From positions 1-64,000 of the forward strand of contig NZ_FNNR01000005.1 of the NCBI RefSeq assembly GCF_900106835.1: 64,000 nt of DNA, given 5' to 3'. Origin of the DNA: Arthrobacter sp. cf158 (GTDB lineage: Bacteria > Actinomycetota > Actinomycetes > Actinomycetales > Micrococcaceae). Under the pieces are notes generated by a model that had not been told where the DNA came from, ran no database searches, and saw only the letters and a list, made by a program, of their open reading frames with translations. Both the position numbers and the translations under genes were made by a program. This document shows, in pieces, positions 25,772-34,033 of the stretch. Each line of letters starts with the position of its first letter. Within the stretch, counting starts at the first letter, position 1.

Positions 25772-27370
25772 ATGGACGCCTTGGAAATCGCACGCTGGCA
25801 ATTCGGTATCACCACCGTCTACCACTTCATGATGGTGCCCCTCACTATTGGCCTCGGCCTGGTGGTGGCCATCATCCAGACCATCTGGTATCGCACGGGC
25901 AAGCCCGAGTACCTACGGATGACCAAGTTCTGGGGAAAGCTCTTCCTCATCAACTTCATCATGGGCGTAGCCACCGGCATTGTTCAGGAATTCCAGTTCG
26001 GGATGGCCTGGAGTGAATACAGCCGCTTCGTTGGCGACGTTTTTGGCGCGCCGCTTGCCCTCGAAGCTCTATTGGCCTTCTTCGTGGAGTCGACATTCCT
26101 GGGACTGTGGATATTCGGCTGGAAGCAGCTGAAGCGCGGCGTCCATCTGGCATGCCTGTGGATCGCAGTCATTGGGTCCGTCTTTTCCGCCTACTTCATC
26201 ATCGTGGCGAACTCCTGGATGCAGCACCCGGTAGGCGTTGAGATGGTGGATGGCCGGCCGGTGATGACCGATGCCTGGGCCGTGTTCACCAATAACACCG
26301 CGCTGGTTGCCGTCCCCCACACACTGTTCGGTGCGCTGGGGGTTGCCGGGGCCTTCCTGCTGGGGATCGCCTGGTACCACCTGTGGCGCCGCCGCCACGA
26401 CGGCATTGACGTAGTGGGCAAGGACGGCAGGCTGGTTCCCGGCGAAGCTGCGATTCCCGGCCGCGACAAGGCTGATTACACCGTGTGGATGAAGTCACTC
26501 AGGATCGGTGCCGTGGTGGCCATGATTTCCTTCGCGGGAACTGCGGTCACCGGCGACCTCCAGGGCAAGTTGATGTTTGAACAGCAACCCATGAAGATGG
26601 CTGCCGCTGAAGCCGCCTGCCATGATGGCACCGGATTCTCGGTACTGAGCGTTGGCAACCTTGGCGCCACAAACTGCGACGACATCGTGGCAGTCATTGA
26701 AGTACCCGGCATCCTTTCTTTCCTGGCCAAGGGCGACTTCACCACAGAGGTCAAGGGCGTGAACAGCCTGTTGGGCGAGTACAAGGAAAAGTACGGCACC
26801 CACTTGCCGGACAACCCGCTGTACGGTGAGCGCGCCGGCCAGGAAATCCAGTACGTTCCCGTCATGGAAGTCACTTATTGGGGCTTCCGCATGATGATCG
26901 GTTTCGGCGGCATCGCAGCCTTCGCTGCATTGCTGGCACTATGGGTGACCCGCAAGGGCGTCGTCCCCCAATCCAAGTGGCTCATGCGCCTGGCAGTCTT
27001 TGGGATCCTTGCGCCTTTCGGTGCCAACGCAGCCGGCTGGATCTTCACCGAGATGGGACGCCAGCCGTTCGTGGTGGCCCCCAACCCGGACATGAACGGC
27101 ATCGACCAGGTCTTCATGTTTACAGCCGCGGCGGTCTCGCCCGGCGTCAGCGCGGGCGAACTGATGACATCGCTGGTGGTTCTCACCGCCATCTATGCCG
27201 TGCTCCTGGTGGTGGAAGTGAAGCTCCTGGTCAAGTACATCAGGGGTGGCGTGGCCTCAGCAATGCCCGAACTGGCACATGCGAAAGACTCAAACAATCA
27301 CCACGACAAGAACGACGACGGAAATGGTCCGGACAAATCCGGCGACGACGTCCTGGCATTCGCCTACTAG
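25772..27370 (+). CDS. cydA: Cytochrome bd oxidase subunit I
   Basis: 532-residue integral membrane subunit carrying hemes b558, b595 and d; oxidises quinol and reduces O2 with high affinity. Conserved features: H18 in TTVYHFMMVPLTIGLG (heme ligand equivalent to E. coli H19), H183 in AVPHTLFGA (equivalent to H186), the WGKLFLINFIMGVATGIVQEFQFG helix, and GRQPF where E. coli has GRQPW. The C-terminal 30 residues form a His/Asn/Asp-rich hydrophilic tail. ATG 25772 has AAAGGA upstream; the longer reading to 25658 would run through both operators. First gene of cydA-cydB-cydDC. Confidence 0.97.
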   Translation: MDALEIARWQFGITTVYHFMMVPLTIGLGLVVAIIQTIWYRTGKPEYLRMTKFWGKLFLINFIMGVATGIVQEFQFGMAWSEYSRFVGDVFGAPLALEALLAFFVESTFLGLWIFGWKQLKRGVHLACLWIAVIGSVFSAYFIIVANSWMQHPVGVEMVDGRPVMTDAWAVFTNNTALVAVPHTLFGALGVAGAFLLGIAWYHLWRRRHDGIDVVGKDGRLVPGEAAIPGRDKADYTVWMKSLRIGAVVAMISFAGTAVTGDLQGKLMFEQQPMKMAAAEAACHDGTGFSVLSVGNLGATNCDDIVAVIEVPGILSFLAKGDFTTEVKGVNSLLGEYKEKYGTHLPDNPLYGERAGQEIQYVPVMEVTYWGFRMMIGFGGIAAFAALLALWVTRKGVVPQSKWLMRLAVFGILAPFGANAAGWIFTEMGRQPFVVAPNPDMNGIDQVFMFTAAAVSPGVSAGELMTSLVVLTAIYAVLLVVEVKLLVKYIRGGVASAMPELAHAKDSNNHHDKNDDGNGPDKSGDDVLAFAY

Positions 27371-27388
27371 AAGCAGGGGAAACTGACA

Positions 27389-28474
27389 ATGGAACTGTTG
27401 CCAACCATCTGGTTCGTGGCCATAGCCGTCCTGTGGACCGGCTACCTCTTCCTCGAGGGCTTTGACCTTGGCGTCGGCATGCTGATGAAGCTGTTCGCAC
27501 GCAACAACACCGACCGCCGGGTTCTTTTGAACACCATCGGTCCAGTATGGGATGGCAATGAGGTTTGGCTGCTCACTGCGGCCGGGGCAACCTTTGCTGC
27601 CTTCCCGCTCTGGTATGCGTCCTTATTCTCGGCCTTGTACCTGCCGCTCCTCTGCGTCCTTGCGGCCTTGATCTTCCGAGCCGTTGCCTTCGAATACCGG
27701 GGCAAGGTTGACTCGGAGCGCTGGCGCAACCGCTGGGACTGGGCCATCGCCGTCGGATCCTTCGTTGCGGCGTTCGGAATTGGTGCGGCCTTGGCGCTGA
27801 CAACAACGGGCCTGCCACTGAACGCCAACGGCGATCGCGTGGGTGGCCCTATGTCCTGGTTCAGTGGCTATGCGCTGCTTGGCGGATTTGGGGTGGTGGC
27901 GTTCGCCGTGGTGCACGCCCTGGCATTCCTCGCCCTGAAGACCGACGGCGAGGTGCGGCACCGTGCCCGCCGTTGGTTTGTGCGGTTGGTCCCGGTGGCC
28001 GTAGTGCCTATGCTCGGCTGGATGGTGGCGGTCCAGTTCCTCAGCGGGAAACCGTGGACGTGGGCGTTGGTGGCAGCGGCGATCGTCGCCGTCGTGCTGG
28101 CCTGGCAGTTGGAACGAGCCGGTTCCGAAGGGCGGGCATTCGGTGCGCTCGGCGCCTTCATAGTCTGCGCCACGGCATCGATCTTCGGGGCAGCCTTTCC
28201 CGTGGTCATTCCCTCCACGATCGATCCCGGCTTCAACCTGACCATCTCCAACGCCTCGTCCTCTGACTACACCCTGGGTCTGATGAGCATTGTTGCCGCC
28301 GTTGGACTGCCCTTGGTGATTGCATACCAGTCCTGGACCTACTGGGTCTTCAGGAGGCGTGTCAGCGCCGCCCACATCCCCGAGGCACATGGGTTCCTTC
28401 CCGCAATTGCCGCCAAAGTGTTGGTGTCCAAGGAGCCAGGAGCATCCAGCCACCAGTCCAGCGACCAGTCATAA
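27389..28474 (+). CDS. cydB: Cytochrome bd oxidase subunit II
   Basis: 361-residue membrane subunit that pairs with CydA. It begins PTIWFVAIAVLWTGYLFLEGFDLGVGML, the characteristic CydB helix 1, and continues with TIGPVWDGNEVWLLTAAGATFAAFP. About eight to nine hydrophobic segments are visible. It starts 18 nt after cydA with GCAGGGGAAA upstream of ATG, and cydDC starts 19 nt after its stop, so the three genes form one operon. Confidence 0.97.
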   Translation: MELLPTIWFVAIAVLWTGYLFLEGFDLGVGMLMKLFARNNTDRRVLLNTIGPVWDGNEVWLLTAAGATFAAFPLWYASLFSALYLPLLCVLAALIFRAVAFEYRGKVDSERWRNRWDWAIAVGSFVAAFGIGAALALTTTGLPLNANGDRVGGPMSWFSGYALLGGFGVVAFAVVHALAFLALKTDGEVRHRARRWFVRLVPVAVVPMLGWMVAVQFLSGKPWTWALVAAAIVAVVLAWQLERAGSEGRAFGALGAFIVCATASIFGAAFPVVIPSTIDPGFNLTISNASSSDYTLGLMSIVAAVGLPLVIAYQSWTYWVFRRRVSAAHIPEAHGFLPAIAAKVLVSKEPGASSHQSSDQS

Positions 28475-28493
28475 CCGGGAGACCAAGCCCTTC

Positions 28494-31400
28494 ATGAAAC
28501 CCGTGTTCCCCTCCGGCCCGGCCACGCGATCAGCTCTCTACGTGATCGGCTTGATGTCCGCGCTCAAGGCGCTTGCCCTGGTGTTGATGGCACAAGCCGT
28601 GGCGGGCATGCTGGCCGGTCTCGCCTCCGGGTCTGAGGATTGGAACAGCGGGCTCATATGGGGTGCTGCGGGAGCGGTCCTGCGGTCGCTGACCGTGTGG
28701 GGCCAGGGTATTGCCTCCAGACGTGCCGCCCTGGGCGTCAAGGAGGAACTGCGCGCAGGCTTGTTGAAGCGCACGCTGGCCGACGGCGGCTCAGCGCCGT
28801 TGGAGGGAATGAACGACGGCGGCCTGGCGATTCTCGCGACGCGCGGCCTCGATGCGCTGGACGACTATTACACGCAATACCTTCCCGCCTTGGTGAACTG
28901 CGCAACCGTTCCGCTGCTGATCGGCGCCCGCATCCTGTTTGCCGATTGGGTCAGTGCCGTGGTGATCGTCCTGACGGTGCCGTTGGTGCCTTTGTTCATG
29001 GTGTTGATAGGCCGGCATACCGAAGACAGCGTCAAGGACGCGCAGAGCACCCTTCGCAAGCTCTCGGGACACATCCTGGAGCTGGCCAAAGGCCTCCCCG
29101 TGCTGGTGGGCCTGGGGCGGGCCAGCGAACAGCGCGCCGCCCTCGAAGACATCTCGGAGCAGTACCGCAGCCGAACCATGGGCACCCTCCGCACGGCGTT
29201 CCTCTCCGCGCTGGCCCTGGAACTCATCGCAACCATCTCAGTGGCCGTTGTGGCTGTGTTTATCGGCGTCCGGCTGGTGCACGGCGATATGGCATTGGAA
29301 GCTGGCCTGTTGGCGCTGATCCTTGCCCCTGATTGCTACCTGCCCCTCAGGGAACTCGGAACCGCCCATCACGCCAGCGACGACGGTCGGGCAGCCCTTG
29401 AAACCACCAACGCTGTGCTGGAAGCACCGGCACATCAGCGATTGCAAGGTAACGGCGACAACCCGGGACCAGCCGACACCGTGGTCACCAAGCTGACAGT
29501 GACCTACCGCGGAAGGTCAGCAGCCGCCGTCGGGCCCCTCAGCTTTACCGCGCCTAAGGGGAGCGTCACCGCACTGGACGGTGACAGCGGAGCCGGGAAG
29601 AGCACCGTGCTCGGCGTCCTGGCCGGACTCATTGGACCCGGGCATGCCGCGACAGTCACCGGAAACATCAGTGTTCCAGGTATGCGTGCCGTGGCATGGG
29701 TCCCACAACACCCTGTCATGGCGGCCGAAACGGTCCAGCAGGAGATCGAGCTCTACCTGGACGGGTACAACGGCGACACCGCCGAAGCTGCGGCCCGTGT
29801 ACTGAAGAGGACATCTGCGGACCACTTGGCAGCCAAACACCCTGCCGAACTAAGCCCCGGCGAATTGCGCCGGGTTGCACTCGCCCGGGGACTGGCACGG
29901 GTAGAGGCCGGGGCCACCCTGTTATTGCTCGACGAGCCCACCGCCCACCTGGACCACTACTCCGCCAGCGTGGTACGGAAGGCCATCGAATCCCTCCGTG
30001 GCTCTGTCACGGTAATCCTCGTGGCACATGACGCCGCCACACGGGCGCTCGCGGACCACCTTGTGCCCGTGGGACCTCAGCACTCCAGCCCCTCGTTAGA
30101 GTCCGGGGAGGGAAAGCAAAGCCTGGTGGTTGAGACGACCATGGCAGCTGTCGCGTCGATTCCTGCACACGGGTCCGGGCCTCAGGGGGAGCGCCCGCAC
30201 ACAACCGGGAGCGTGAAGCGACTCCTGGGAGTTCTCACCCCGGTCCGATGGAAGTTCGCCGCCGCTGGTGTGGTGGCAGTCCTGGCGGCCCTGTTCGCCG
30301 TAGCCCTTTCCGGGTTGTCCGGCTGGCTGATCATCCGGGCCAGTGAGCAACCGCCCATCCTCTACCTGCTCGGTGCCATTGTGGGCGTCAGGTTCTTCGG
30401 CATCGGACGCGCCGTCCTCCGGTACTGCGAGCGTCTCCTGACACACGACGCCGTGTTTGCGGCCATGACCCGTCTCCGTGGAGCCCTGTGGGCAAGCCTG
30501 AGCCGCAGGGCACTATCGCTCCGGAAGCTCCTCCAAGGCGGCAACGTCCTTGGCTCGGTGGTGGACGACGTCGACACCCTCCGCGACCTCCTGCCACGGG
30601 TCGTCTTGCCTCCCATCACTGCTGTGGGCGTGGGGGGAGCCGCGCTGGCAGCCACCGCCATCGTCTTGCCCGCCGCGCTGCCCGCTGTGCTGGTGGCATC
30701 AGTGATCGGTGTAGCGGTTGCCCCGTTCCTTGCAGTCATGGCAGACCGGAACGCCGCCACAGCGGAACAGCAAATGCGCTCCGTGGTGCTGAAAGGAGTG
30801 GCTGCGGCCTTGGACGCAAGGGCAGAGCTGACTGCCAACGCAGTGGGACTGCCTGTCCTTGAGGAACTGCGTGCCAAAGACCGTGCCGCCACCGTTTCAG
30901 CGCAGCGCTCAGCCTGGGCTGAAGGGCTCGGGCAGGCCGTGATCGTTCTCGCCTGTTCGCTGGCCGCACTGTGGGCCGGCGTCCTCAGTGCCCCTTCGGT
31001 AGCCAACGGCTCCGCAGCCCCTGAGCTCGTCGCCGTGATTGTCCTCCTGCAACTGGCCCTGGTGGAACCATTCGGCGGCATCGTTTCCGCGGTACGCCAA
31101 GCCCCCGCGCTCGCAGCGGTCCTGGGGCGGGTAGCGGCCTCCGGAGCGTTGGATGCACCTGCTGCTGTGAACGGTCCGCGAGGCCACGACGACGGACCGC
31201 GGCCACTGCCTGACCGCGCCGGCAAGGCAGGGCTCGAGTTGAAGAATGCAGCGGCCGCGTGGCCCGGCGGACCTGACGTTTTCACAGGCCTCACCGCCGC
31301 GGCCGAACCAGGTCGCTGGCTCGCCATCACAGGACCATCCGGAGCGGGGAAGTCCACGCTGCTGTCCGTGCTGCTCGGTTTCCTGCCGCTCACACAGGGA

Positions 31401-31898
31401 ACTGCGCACTTGACGGGTTCTGCCGCGTGGTGCCCCCAGGAGGCGCATCTCTTTGACTCCACGATCCGTGGGAATTTGCTCCTGAGCCGGGCTGCCGGGA
31501 CGAAACCCAGCGAGGCGGAGATGCACAAGGCGCTGGCCAACGTCGGACTTGATGCAGTGGTGGAGCGACTTCCAGACGGACTCGATGCGCGGATAGGCCC
31601 CGGCGGTTCGTTCCTCAGCGGTGGCGAACGGCAGCGCCTGGCCATGGCCAGAACGCTCCTGACCGGCGCCTCGGTGTTGTTGCTGGATGAGCCAACGGCT
31701 CATCTGGACGCTGCTTCCGCGCGGGAAATGATGTCTATCCTCCGCCAAGGGCTTAAGGACGTCACGGTTGTCCTGGTCACACACAATCCGGACGACATTG
31801 ACCCCTCGGATGCGCGTCTTGAGTTGTGTGGTTCAGGAAGCGTCGTATCCCCAAGCGCGGGCGCGGCGGAGCTGGTGGGAGAGCCTACTCCTCAGTAG
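28494..31898 (+). CDS. cydDC: Fused CydDC thiol-reductant ABC exporter
   Basis: 1134 residues joining the two halves of the cysteine/glutathione exporter needed for cytochrome bd assembly. First half (CydD-like): membrane domain, Walker A GDSGAGKST (about 364), signature LSPGELRRVALARGL, Walker B LLLLDEPTAHLD. Second half (CydC-like): six more helices from about 575, Walker A GPSGAGKST (about 950), signature LSGGERQRLAMARTL and Walker B LLLDEPTAHLD. The signature of the first half has SPGE where the canonical form is SGGE. ATG 28494 is used, since the frame open upstream to 28320 overlaps cydB. Its stop TAG overlaps the -10 box of the next gene. Confidence 0.96.
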   Translation: MKPVFPSGPATRSALYVIGLMSALKALALVLMAQAVAGMLAGLASGSEDWNSGLIWGAAGAVLRSLTVWGQGIASRRAALGVKEELRAGLLKRTLADGGSAPLEGMNDGGLAILATRGLDALDDYYTQYLPALVNCATVPLLIGARILFADWVSAVVIVLTVPLVPLFMVLIGRHTEDSVKDAQSTLRKLSGHILELAKGLPVLVGLGRASEQRAALEDISEQYRSRTMGTLRTAFLSALALELIATISVAVVAVFIGVRLVHGDMALEAGLLALILAPDCYLPLRELGTAHHASDDGRAALETTNAVLEAPAHQRLQGNGDNPGPADTVVTKLTVTYRGRSAAAVGPLSFTAPKGSVTALDGDSGAGKSTVLGVLAGLIGPGHAATVTGNISVPGMRAVAWVPQHPVMAAETVQQEIELYLDGYNGDTAEAAARVLKRTSADHLAAKHPAELSPGELRRVALARGLARVEAGATLLLLDEPTAHLDHYSASVVRKAIESLRGSVTVILVAHDAATRALADHLVPVGPQHSSPSLESGEGKQSLVVETTMAAVASIPAHGSGPQGERPHTTGSVKRLLGVLTPVRWKFAAAGVVAVLAALFAVALSGLSGWLIIRASEQPPILYLLGAIVGVRFFGIGRAVLRYCERLLTHDAVFAAMTRLRGALWASLSRRALSLRKLLQGGNVLGSVVDDVDTLRDLLPRVVLPPITAVGVGGAALAATAIVLPAALPAVLVASVIGVAVAPFLAVMADRNAATAEQQMRSVVLKGVAAALDARAELTANAVGLPVLEELRAKDRAATVSAQRSAWAEGLGQAVIVLACSLAALWAGVLSAPSVANGSAAPELVAVIVLLQLALVEPFGGIVSAVRQAPALAAVLGRVAASGALDAPAAVNGPRGHDDGPRPLPDRAGKAGLELKNAAAAWPGGPDVFTGLTAAAEPGRWLAITGPSGAGKSTLLSVLLGFLPLTQGTAHLTGSAAWCPQEAHLFDSTIRGNLLLSRAAGTKPSEAEMHKALANVGLDAVVERLPDGLDARIGPGGSFLSGGERQRLAMARTLLTGASVLLLDEPTAHLDAASAREMMSILRQGLKDVTVVLVTHNPDDIDPSDARLELCGSGSVVSPSAGAAELVGEPTPQ

Positions 31899-31901
31899 CC
31901 T
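31896..31901 (+). promoter_or_regulatory. -10 box of the tandem GNAT gene, overlapping the cydDC stop
   Basis: TAGCCT, whose first three bases are the cydDC stop codon, then exactly 6 nt and ATG 31908. No clear -35 box. Confidence 0.4.
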
Positions 31902-31907
31902 GTTGGC

Positions 31908-32927
31908 ATGCCTTTCGAAGACGCAAGCCACTCCATGCCCGACGTCGCGGTGACGGGCCTCCAGTGGAGGCCCGCCACTCTGGAGGACCTCGATATCTGG
32001 GCTGCACTGATAGCCCGGACGGCCGCCGTCGAGCACCCCGCCTGGTTCGAGAAACGAGGCGATCTGATCCACGTCCTGGAGTCTTCCAAGAATCCGGCGG
32101 AGACGAGCACACTCCTGGGAGTGGATGGCGACGGCGTGGCGCGAGCCTATGGGCGCATCATGAAGAACCCGACGGGCGACAAAGCCACCGGAATGGCATG
32201 CGTTGACCCCGAGTGGCAGCAGCGCGGCATAGGCTCCGCAGTCCTGGCCTGGCAGGAAGCACAGGTCCGTGCACGGTTCCAGTCCGATGAAGCTGCGGGT
32301 AACACCACCGCTCCTCCCCGGCTCCGTATCCAGACCGAAGAGCAGCACGAGCACCAGGCCGCATTGCTGATGGGGCATGGCTACGGAGCGGTGCGCTGGT
32401 TCAACGAAATGCACCGGCCATTGTCCGCGGAGCTCCCGCACGCAAGGCTTGATGGAGGACTGGAACTGAGGAACCTGGACGCTTCCCTGTTCGAGGCAGT
32501 CCGTCTGGCGCACAACGATGCTTTCAGGGATCACTGGGGGAGTGAACCGAGGGACCAGGAGTCGTGGCGGTTCACCATTGAAGAACCCACTGCCAGGCAT
32601 GACCTCAGTGCCGTGGTTATCGACGGCGGCACTGGCGAAGTGGCCGGATACCAGTTGGCAAGCTTTGATCCCGACGCCGCCGCAGACCGCGGCTTCACAG
32701 AGGGCTACACCGAGCTCCTTGGCGTGCGGCGGGCATACCGTGGCCGGGGGATTGCCCAAGCCTTGCTGGCCGACGCCATGCGGCGGTATTCGGAAGCAGG
32801 CATGGACGTAGCCTCGCTGGACGTGGACTCAGCCAATCCCACCGGAGCGCTGGAGTTGTACCTCGGCATGGGCTATACGCCCGTGAACCGCAGCATGACC
32901 TGGGAGAGAGTGCTGCCGGTGACCTAG
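31908..32927 (+). CDS. Tandem GNAT-family N-acetyltransferase
   Basis: 339 residues with two GNAT modules. The first (about 15-150) has the acetyl-CoA loop DPEWQQRGIGSAVLAWQ; the second (180-335) has LGVRRAYRGRGIAQALLADAMRR followed by VDSANPTGALELYLGMGY. Such two-module proteins resemble MshD-type mycothiol synthases in layout, but I cannot assign mycothiol acetyltransferase with confidence, because the first module here keeps an intact Q/RxxGxG loop and the gene context does not point to thiol synthesis beyond the neighbouring CydDC exporter. The start is likely leaderless. The stop overlaps the stop of the convergent DinB gene in a shared CTAG. Confidence 0.8.
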   Translation: MPFEDASHSMPDVAVTGLQWRPATLEDLDIWAALIARTAAVEHPAWFEKRGDLIHVLESSKNPAETSTLLGVDGDGVARAYGRIMKNPTGDKATGMACVDPEWQQRGIGSAVLAWQEAQVRARFQSDEAAGNTTAPPRLRIQTEEQHEHQAALLMGHGYGAVRWFNEMHRPLSAELPHARLDGGLELRNLDASLFEAVRLAHNDAFRDHWGSEPRDQESWRFTIEEPTARHDLSAVVIDGGTGEVAGYQLASFDPDAAADRGFTEGYTELLGVRRAYRGRGIAQALLADAMRRYSEAGMDVASLDVDSANPTGALELYLGMGYTPVNRSMTWERVLPVT

Positions 32928-33442
32928 CCGTCCACGTCGTGCAGGTGATGGACGACGTCATGCAGGAAGTACTGCGAAAACGTCAGTACGGTGAACGACG
33001 AGCCGTTGCTGCGCATCCCGGTTCGCTGCCAGTCATCTTCCACCACGCGGGCAAAGGACTCGGCAATTTCCTGTCCTGCAGCGTCCAATTCATCGGCCAC
33101 GGTTCGTGGATCGGCCGAGGTGTATTCGCCGTCAATGGCTGCCTGGTCCTGGTCCCAGTTGGCGAACGTGGCATCATCTTCGGCCAGCATCAGATTCAGC
33201 CGCTGGTCGAACAGGCTGAAGACGTCGCGGACGTGGCATGCGTACTCAAGGGTGGACCAGGTGTGATCGTTGGGACGAGTCGCTACGTCCTCCCGCCGCA
33301 GGACTGCCCGCCATCGGGGGAGCATGTTCAGCACTGTCCCCGGCACCGTGGAGGGAGTCACCGTGGCGGCGTCGAAACCACACTCGGGGCAGGGCTCGGA
33401 GAGGACCCAGGTCCAGTCTTTTTCGTCAGGCATGATAGGCAT
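32924..33442 (-). CDS. DinB/MDMPI-type four-helix protein
   Basis: 172 residues of the DinB-like (YfiT/mycothiol-dependent maleylpyruvate isomerase) fold. Possible metal ligands are the His in TLEYACHVRDVF and the histidines in YFLHDVVHHLHDVDG at the C-terminus; an N-terminal CPECGF is a further feature of this subgroup. Members are often thiol-dependent S-transferases using mycothiol or bacillithiol; the substrate here is unknown. The ATG at 33442 has TAGACT exactly 6 nt upstream and no Shine-Dalgarno, which supports this start over the internal ATG three codons later. Confidence 0.8.
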   Translation of the reverse strand: MPIMPDEKDWTWVLSEPCPECGFDAATVTPSTVPGTVLNMLPRWRAVLRREDVATRPNDHTWSTLEYACHVRDVFSLFDQRLNLMLAEDDATFANWDQDQAAIDGEYTSADPRTVADELDAAGQEIAESFARVVEDDWQRTGMRSNGSSFTVLTFSQYFLHDVVHHLHDVDG

Positions 33443-33448
33443 GCGGCC

Positions 33449-33454
33449 AGTCTA
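33449..33454 (-). promoter_or_regulatory. -10 box of the DinB gene, probably leaderless
   Basis: On the minus strand TAGACT (33454 to 33449), GGCCGC (6 nt), ATG 33442. Confidence 0.4.
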
Positions 33455-33571
33455 AGGCGATCCAGCGGACGCCCCTTTGCGGGCCATGAAATATGGTGTC
33501 GTTTTCCGATTTCTAAGCGAAGCGCCCAAGAGTAGAGTTCGTTCCGGGGGGAGAGCCGGAAAGAGAAAACA

Positions 33572-33955
33572 ATGCTCAAGGATCAGCAGGTTGGTGCCGT
33601 TCTACCGGCACAGGACATAGCCCGGGCACGTGCCTATTACAGCGAAAAGCTCGGGTTGGAACCCGAGAATCCGGACGCCGATGACAACCTCCAATACAGG
33701 TGCGGCGATGGGACCGGATTCTTCCTTTATCAAACACCCAATGCGGGGACTGCCAAGAACACGCAAATGGGTTGGATGGTCAGCGATGTCGCCGCAGCGG
33801 TGGCGGAATTGCGGGACAAGGGAGTCACGTTCGAGGACTACGATTTCCCCGGGTTGAAGACTGAGAACGGTGTCGCCACCATGCCGGATGGGAGCGCCGC
33901 AGCATGGTTCCTTGACACTGAAGGAAACATTCTGAGCCTCAACCAAACCGGCTAG
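33572..33955 (+). CDS. VOC-superfamily protein
   Basis: 127 residues forming one glyoxalase-like module: VGAVLPAQDIARARAYYSEKLGLEPE opens it, GTGFFLYQTPNAGT and MGWMVSDVAAAVAELRDKGVTFEDYDFPG follow, and it closes with AAWFLDTEGNILSLNQTG. The substrate is unknown. The ribosome binding site GGAAAGAG lies about 6 nt upstream of ATG, so unlike several neighbours it has a leader; TAGAGT (33533-33538) with a weak TTTCTA 17 nt before it is a possible promoter. Confidence 0.85.
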   Translation: MLKDQQVGAVLPAQDIARARAYYSEKLGLEPENPDADDNLQYRCGDGTGFFLYQTPNAGTAKNTQMGWMVSDVAAAVAELRDKGVTFEDYDFPGLKTENGVATMPDGSAAAWFLDTEGNILSLNQTG

Positions 33956-33991
33956 CCCATGCAGGTGGCCCGGATGCCACAGCAGCAACGA

Positions 33992-34019
33992 AGGCCCGGC
34001 GGTGACAACCGCCGGGCCT
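33992..34019. terminator. Bidirectional terminator between the VOC gene and parC
   Basis: Perfect 11-bp stem AGGCCCGGCGG (33992-34002) / CCGCCGGGCCT (34009-34019), loop TGACAA, between convergent genes. Confidence 0.7.
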
Positions 34020-34033
34020 CGCTGCGCCTGCGT

